A stretch of 64,000 bases of DNA from Gammaproteobacteria bacterium (GTDB taxonomy: Bacteria > Pseudomonadota > Gammaproteobacteria > Steroidobacterales > Woeseiaceae): NCBI GenBank assembly GCA_024640305.1, contig JAHEFG010000043.1:361571-425570 (forward strand). The letters are read 5' to 3'. Positions 59,910 to 64,000 of the stretch are shown here, piece by piece. Made by a program: the position numbers and the translations under genes. How positions within the stretch are numbered: the stretch's first letter is position 1; each line of letters begins with the position of its first letter. Below the pieces are notes generated by a model. It worked only from the letters and a program-made list of their open reading frames with translations, did not search any database and had not been told where the DNA came from.

Positions 59910-62900
59910 ATGACAGGCGATACCGGCATACAAGAGCATCTCATTGGCGATGAGGGTAGCGGAGCGACAATAAGCTCCCTCTCTATTATCAGTGCGGAGC
60001 TCATGGAGACAATCCGCAACGCGCATCTTGCGCTTGAGGATTGTGTCGACGGACGGGGTGGCTCGGCCGCGCTCGTGCGTGCCGGCGAACTGCTGCACCA
60101 GGTGCGCGGTGCACTACAAATTGCAGAGACCTACGGGGCGGCATTGCTTGCCGAGGAAATGGAGCTCGGCTGCAAGTATCTTGCCGCTCTGCGCGCCGGC
60201 AAGGGTCGCGAAGACGGGCTCGATGCGCTGACTCGTTCAATGGTTCAGCTGCCGATCTACATCGAGCGCTTGCTTGCCGGTGGCCGCGATATTGCGTTGG
60301 TTCTGTTGCCAATGCTCAACGACCTGCGGGCCGCTCGTGGCGAGCCGTTGCTTTCCGAAGGCACGCTGCTATTACTCAATCTCTCGCCGAGCCAGGCGAA
60401 GCAAAAAGCTGAAAAACGTGAAGGGAGCGGTGAAGATCCTGTTGCCGTTGCGACACGCTTGCGGCCCAAGTTTCAACTGGCACTGCTGGGTTGGATCCAG
60501 GGCGGCAACACCAAACGTCACCTCGATACCCTTGCAAGCGTTACTCGAAATCTCGAACTATCAGCGACTCGTGACGACATGTATCAACTCTGGTGGATCG
60601 TCGGCGGTGTCCTGGAGGCGCTGCAAGAGGGTGGTCTTGAGACGTCGGTTGCACTTAAGCGGTTGTTGGGTAACACGGATCGTCAGATCAAACGCGTAAT
60701 TGATGAAGGTACTGGAGCGTTCGATACCTATCCGGTTGATGATTTGTTGAACAACCTGCTTTACTACGTCGCCAGGTCGAGTACGTCTGGTGCGCGCATC
60801 AGCGAAATTCGGGCGGCGTTCAACCTTTCCGAGCTGCTGCCTGGCGATGAGCAGGTTGAGCATGCGCGCGAAGCGCTATCGGCGCCGAGCGTCAAGCTCA
60901 TGGAAACGGTTGCGTCAGCTATCAGAGAAGACCTGGCTCGAGTCAAAGACGTGCTCGATATCTTTGTTCGAACGGGCATGAACAAGTCATCCGAGCTGGT
61001 GCCGCAACTCGAATTGCTCAAGAAGATCAGCGATACATTGGGCGTTCTCGGTCTCGGCGAGTTGCGCGGCGACATCGATGGCGAAATTGATCGTCTCAAA
61101 GCGGTTGTAGAAAAAGGCGGTACAGCGTCGGACCAGGTCATTTTGGAAATCGCGTCGACGTTGTTGCGCGTTGAAGATCGACTTGATCAGCAGCTTATCC
61201 GGCTAATTGATCCTGCGCCTGGTGGCGGCGAAGTTGCGGGCACAGAAATGCCACCGCAAGAGCAGGCCGACTATCAGAAGGTGGCGGAATCCGTAATGCG
61301 CGAATGCATTATCAATCTCGCGCGTATAAAGGAGACCGTCGGGCAAAGCCTTGCATCACAAGTGCCGTCACAGGGCCTGGACAGTGTGCCGTCGCTGATT
61401 CGCGGTATCAAAGCCGGGTTGATGATGCTGAATAAGACTCGCGCGATGGAAGTCGTGGATAGAGTCGGCAGCCTGATTTCGATGGCACTGACCGGAAACG
61501 GCGTCGCACGACTGGCACAAAAGGAAACAGATCGCCTGGCTGATGCGATCGTCAGTATCGAATACTACATGGAGACAGTTAAAGCGGGGCGCAGTGAGCC
61601 CTGGTACATGCTCGACAATGCTGAAGCATGCCTCTCTGTGCTGCGTGATGTCGAACATCGTCTGCAACAGGAGGCCGAGGCCGAACCCGAGCCGGCACTC
61701 GGGCATACGATGAAACTCGACAGCGCCGAGATAGCGGCGCAAGCAGCCGAGATGGCGGCAGCAGAACAAGCCAGGATGCAGGCAACCGAAGTCATACCGT
61801 TACCAGTAGTTGCCCCGGATGCCGAACACCTGGACCCGGAGCTACTCGAACTTTTTATCGAGGAAGCCAAAGAAGAAGTTGCTTCAATAAAGCGCAGATT
61901 GCCGGCGTGGCAGGAGGCACCGACCAATATGGAAGCGCTGATTACGGTCAGGCGCTCGTTCCACACTCTTAAAGGCAGTGGCAGGATGGTCGGCGCCGAG
62001 CGAATTGGCGAGTACTGCTGGAGCATCGAGAACCTCCTCAACCGGCTCATCAATCGAACGCTGGTACAAACGCCGCCGATGGTTGACTTCATCGTTGCCG
62101 CGGCCGCAGCTGTGCCGGAACTCATAGAACAGCTTGAAGTTGGTGTAGAACCGTCTGCTGATATCAACCTGTTTATGGCGAGAGCCAATGCGTTCGCTGA
62201 AGGCGATCCGAACGCCGCGATTCTAATGGTCGCTACGCAAGCGCAGGCGGAAGCTATCGAGGAAGAGCCTGCACTCGAAATGGATCCGGTATTACTGGAT
62301 ATTTTCTCCAAGGAGACGGCTGGCCATGTGCAGGTCATCGTCGACTATCTCGAGGCATGCAAAGGGCATCAACCACCTTTCGACGTTACGGATAAACTGC
62401 ATCGCGCCTGCCATACACTGCATGGCAGCGCGAATATGGCGAATGTCGAGCGTGGCGTTGCCGTAGCAAGCGCGCTCAATCGTTTTGTTCGACGCGTTTA
62501 CGATTACAAGGTCGGTTTTGATCAATCGGGGCTCGACGGCCTGCGGGCGGCATCCAGGGCGATAGCTACTATCGTTGGAGATATCAATCAGCCGGAACGA
62601 AAGCGTGCCGATTACAAGGCATTAATAGATCATCTCAACAATTTAACCAACGCAGTACAGCCGGAGGAGCTGGAAACGTCGGAGCCCGTTGCGGAGCCGG
62701 TGCTGCTTGCAGAGCCGGTTGTTGAAGAAGTAGAGCAAGAGGCGGAGTACGACGCGGAGATCGCCGCGATCTTCACCGAAGAGTCCGCCGAGTTACTCGA
62801 GTCCGCCGATAAGGCCCTGATTGAGTGGAGCAAGAACAAAGCGTCCAAAGATTCGATGGAAGAGCTGAAGCGCCATCTGCATACGCTCAAGGGCGGTGCG

Positions 62901-64000
62901 AGAATGGCGGGCATCACCGCCATGGGCAACCTGAGCCACGAGATCGAGACGCTATTGATTTCACTTGATAGCGGCCGGGTCAAGGCGTCGTCGGCGGTGG
63001 ATAGCCTGTTACAACAGAGTGTGGACGAACTGCATCGCATGCGTGATGCTGTCATTGCCGGCAAAGCGGTGCCTGCAGCCGGGGTTCTTGAAAAGCGAAT
63101 TCAGCAGGCAAATGCTGGCTTTGAAGTAGCCGACGATTCCGCCGTTGAGACAGCACCGGCGGACAGGGACGTTGAAGAAGCCAAACCGGCAGAGTTTTCG
63201 ATCGTGCCTGAAGATACGGTCAGCATGGTTATCGTTGATACTCCGCTGGCCGACGAGTTGGCGCAAATCGGCAAGCCGCCGGAGGGTTACCAACCCGAAA
63301 TGCCGCCGAGCGAGGAGCTGTCCCTGGAGCCCGAGCCCGAACCGGAACCGGAGTTCGAGCTGACGGTAGAGCCAGAACTGCAACCGGAACCAGAACCAGA
63401 GCCAGAACTGCAACCGGAACCAGATCTCGAGCTGACGGCAGAACCGGAACCGGAGCCGGAGCCGGAACCGGAGCCAGAGCCGGTGGCAGAAGAGAGACCC
63501 AGGCCCGGCAAGCCGGCGGCGGTGCAGCCGTTGCGGCAGGAACAGCGCCAGGAATTTGCTCGCATCGATGCTGAGTTACTGGAGGACTTGCTGAATGCAG
63601 CCGGTGAAATCAGCATTTACCATTCTCGGCTTAACCAGCAGGTCAGCACATTCGATGTCCACGTTGTGGAGCTGGAACAGACGATCAGCAGACTTCGAGA
63701 GCAGTTGCGCAAGCTGGAGATCGAGACCGAAGCACAGATCATGCACGGTCATCAGGACACTTTGGTTGCACGAGACTTTGATCCGCTGGAACTCGATCGC
63801 TATTCCAATATCCAGCAGCTGTCGCGTGCGCTTGCCGAGTCAGCAAGTGACCTCGGCAGCCTCAAGGATCTGCTCAAATCAGTTACGACCGAAGCCGAGG
63901 GTCTGCTCGTTCAGCAATCTCGTGTAACCGCAGAGCTGCAAGACGGTCTCATGCGTACTCGCATGGTTCCATTTGAGCGCCATGTTCCGCGTCTGACTCG
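59910..64000 (+). CDS. chpA: Chemotaxis-type histidine kinase ChpA (CheA/Hpt fusion), truncated by window edge
   Basis: Open frame from ATG 59910 to the right edge, at least 1363 codons. Phosphotransfer (Hpt) motifs are at His63 (LHQVRGALQ), His685 (HTLKGSGR), His835 (HTLHGSA) and His991 ([10 protein letters not shown]); a Glu/Pro repeat linker (about residues 1135-1195, coding at 63320-63500) precedes the CheA-type dimerisation region (about 1215 onwards). The kinase ATPase and receiver domains expected for ChpA would lie beyond the window. It drives phosphorylation of PilG and PilH. The ATG is 27 nt after pilJ with no pilK (CheR) between them. Confidence 0.92.
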   Translation, partial: MTGDTGIQEHLIGDEGSGATISSLSIISAELMETIRNAHLALEDCVDGRGGSAALVRAGELLHQVRGALQIAETYGAALLAEEMELGCKYLAALRAGKGREDGLDALTRSMVQLPIYIERLLAGGRDIALVLLPMLNDLRAARGEPLLSEGTLLLLNLSPSQAKQKAEKREGSGEDPVAVATRLRPKFQLALLGWIQGGNTKRHLDTLASVTRNLELSATRDDMYQLWWIVGGVLEALQEGGLETSVALKRLLGNTDRQIKRVIDEGTGAFDTYPVDDLLNNLLYYVARSSTSGARISEIRAAFNLSELLPGDEQVEHAREALSAPSVKLMETVASAIREDLARVKDVLDIFVRTGMNKSSELVPQLELLKKISDTLGVLGLGELRGDIDGEIDRLKAVVEKGGTASDQVILEIASTLLRVEDRLDQQLIRLIDPAPGGGEVAGTEMPPQEQADYQKVAESVMRECIINLARIKETVGQSLASQVPSQGLDSVPSLIRGIKAGLMMLNKTRAMEVVDRVGSLISMALTGNGVARLAQKETDRLADAIVSIEYYMETVKAGRSEPWYMLDNAEACLSVLRDVEHRLQQEAEAEPEPALGHTMKLDSAEIAAQAAEMAAAEQARMQATEVIPLPVVAPDAEHLDPELLELFIEEAKEEVASIKRRLPAWQEAPTNMEALITVRRSFHTLKGSGRMVGAERIGEYCWSIENLLNRLINRTLVQTPPMVDFIVAAAAAVPELIEQLEVGVEPSADINLFMARANAFAEGDPNAAILMVATQAQAEAIEEEPALEMDPVLLDIFSKETAGHVQVIVDYLEACKGHQPPFDVTDKLHRACHTLHGSANMANVERGVAVASALNRFVRRVYDYKVGFDQSGLDGLRAASRAIATIVGDINQPERKRADYKALIDHLNNLTNAVQPEELETSEPVAEPVLLAEPVVEEVEQEAEYDAEIAAIFTEESAELLESADKALIEWSKNKASKDSMEELKRHLHTLKGGARMAGITAMGNLSHEIETLLISLDSGRVKASSAVDSLLQQSVDELHRMRDAVIAGKAVPAAGVLEKRIQQANAGFEVADDSAVETAPADRDVEEAKPAEFSIVPEDTVSMVIVDTPLADELAQIGKPPEGYQPEMPPSEELSLEPEPEPEPEFELTVEPELQPEPEPEPELQPEPDLELTAEPEPEPEPEPEPEPVAEERPRPGKPAAVQPLRQEQRQEFARIDAELLEDLLNAAGEISIYHSRLNQQVSTFDVHVVELEQTISRLREQLRKLEIETEAQIMHGHQDTLVARDFDPLELDRYSNIQQLSRALAESASDLGSLKDLLKSVTTEAEGLLVQQSRVTAELQDGLMRTRMVPFERHVPRLT

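Noticed and set aside
61565..62338. Minus-strand 257-aa Ser/Ala-rich frame
   Set aside because: Antisense to chpA, which is supported by Hpt motifs in the plus frame.
63320..63500. Short tandem repeats suggesting CRISPR or satellite DNA
   Set aside because: The repeats are in-frame Glu-Pro codons of the chpA linker without spacers.

Overview
The window looks like a chromosomal segment of a Gram-negative gammaproteobacterium with moderate-to-high GC. It encodes outer-membrane and LPS functions (Kdo kinase, a lauroyl-type acyltransferase, OmpA, TonB, several lipoproteins), retraction ATPases of type IV pili and the Pil-Chp chemosensory system. Gene order from about 45.2 kb to the right edge follows the block I recall from Pseudomonas (yggT-proC-yggS / pilT-pilU / pyrB / ruvX-yqgE-tonB-gshB / pilG-pilH-pilI-pilJ-chpA), but with local differences: a third PilT-family ATPase, a PyrK-like gene after pyrB, and no pilK, pyrC or pyrR. 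I cannot name the species. No tRNA, rRNA, CRISPR array, prophage or complete insertion sequence was seen.

Layout. 0-9.8 kb is housekeeping and metabolism: YpfJ-type metallopeptidase, threonine/serine dehydratase, exported amidohydrolase, CBS protein, TPR and TonB-domain proteins, a folD-mtnA-class II aldolase operon (methylthioribose salvage), thiopurine methyltransferase, a ceramidase-like membrane protein and a GIY-YIG protein that appears to start at CTG. 9.7-15.8 kb holds membrane and envelope genes: metallo-beta-lactamase-fold hydrolase, DUF819 transporter-like protein, NERD protein, ABC ATPase, dienelactone-hydrolase-like lipoprotein and PGPGW protein. 15.8-18.2 kb holds what I consider the most interesting locus: a PAS-PAS sigma-54 activator divergent from an unlisted 51-codon exported peptide gene. 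That gene has its own -24/-12 promoter, three tandem palindromes upstream, a leader hairpin and a ~220-nt structured 3' UTR ending in an intrinsic terminator.

18.2-28.3 kb carries PBP4/DacB, an SH3-domain membrane protein, CysB and CysK in divergent arrangement, a degenerate GGDEF plus EAL protein, GlnE and a CHCC zinc-finger protein. 28.25-28.72 kb is an AT-rich gap with phased A-tracts (predicted bend) upstream of the Kdo kinase. 28.7-37.4 kb is mostly cell envelope: KdkA, LpxL-type acyltransferase, an exported AstE/AspA-like enzyme, MltD, an L,D-transpeptidase, PpnN, then a run of small proteins. 37.3-45 kb holds htpG behind a sigma-32-like promoter, msrB, an FKBP lipoprotein, OmpA, a coiled-coil/HhH protein, an ornithine aminotransferase, an alpha/beta hydrolase and HU. 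The right end (45-64 kb) is the pilus/pyrimidine/glutathione/Chp block. PilT and the PilU-like ATPases drive pilus retraction; PilG, PilH, PilI, PilJ and ChpA form the signalling pathway expected to control it. chpA runs off the right edge. Between pyrK and ruvX sits a ~334-bp element bounded by inverted REP-like arms.
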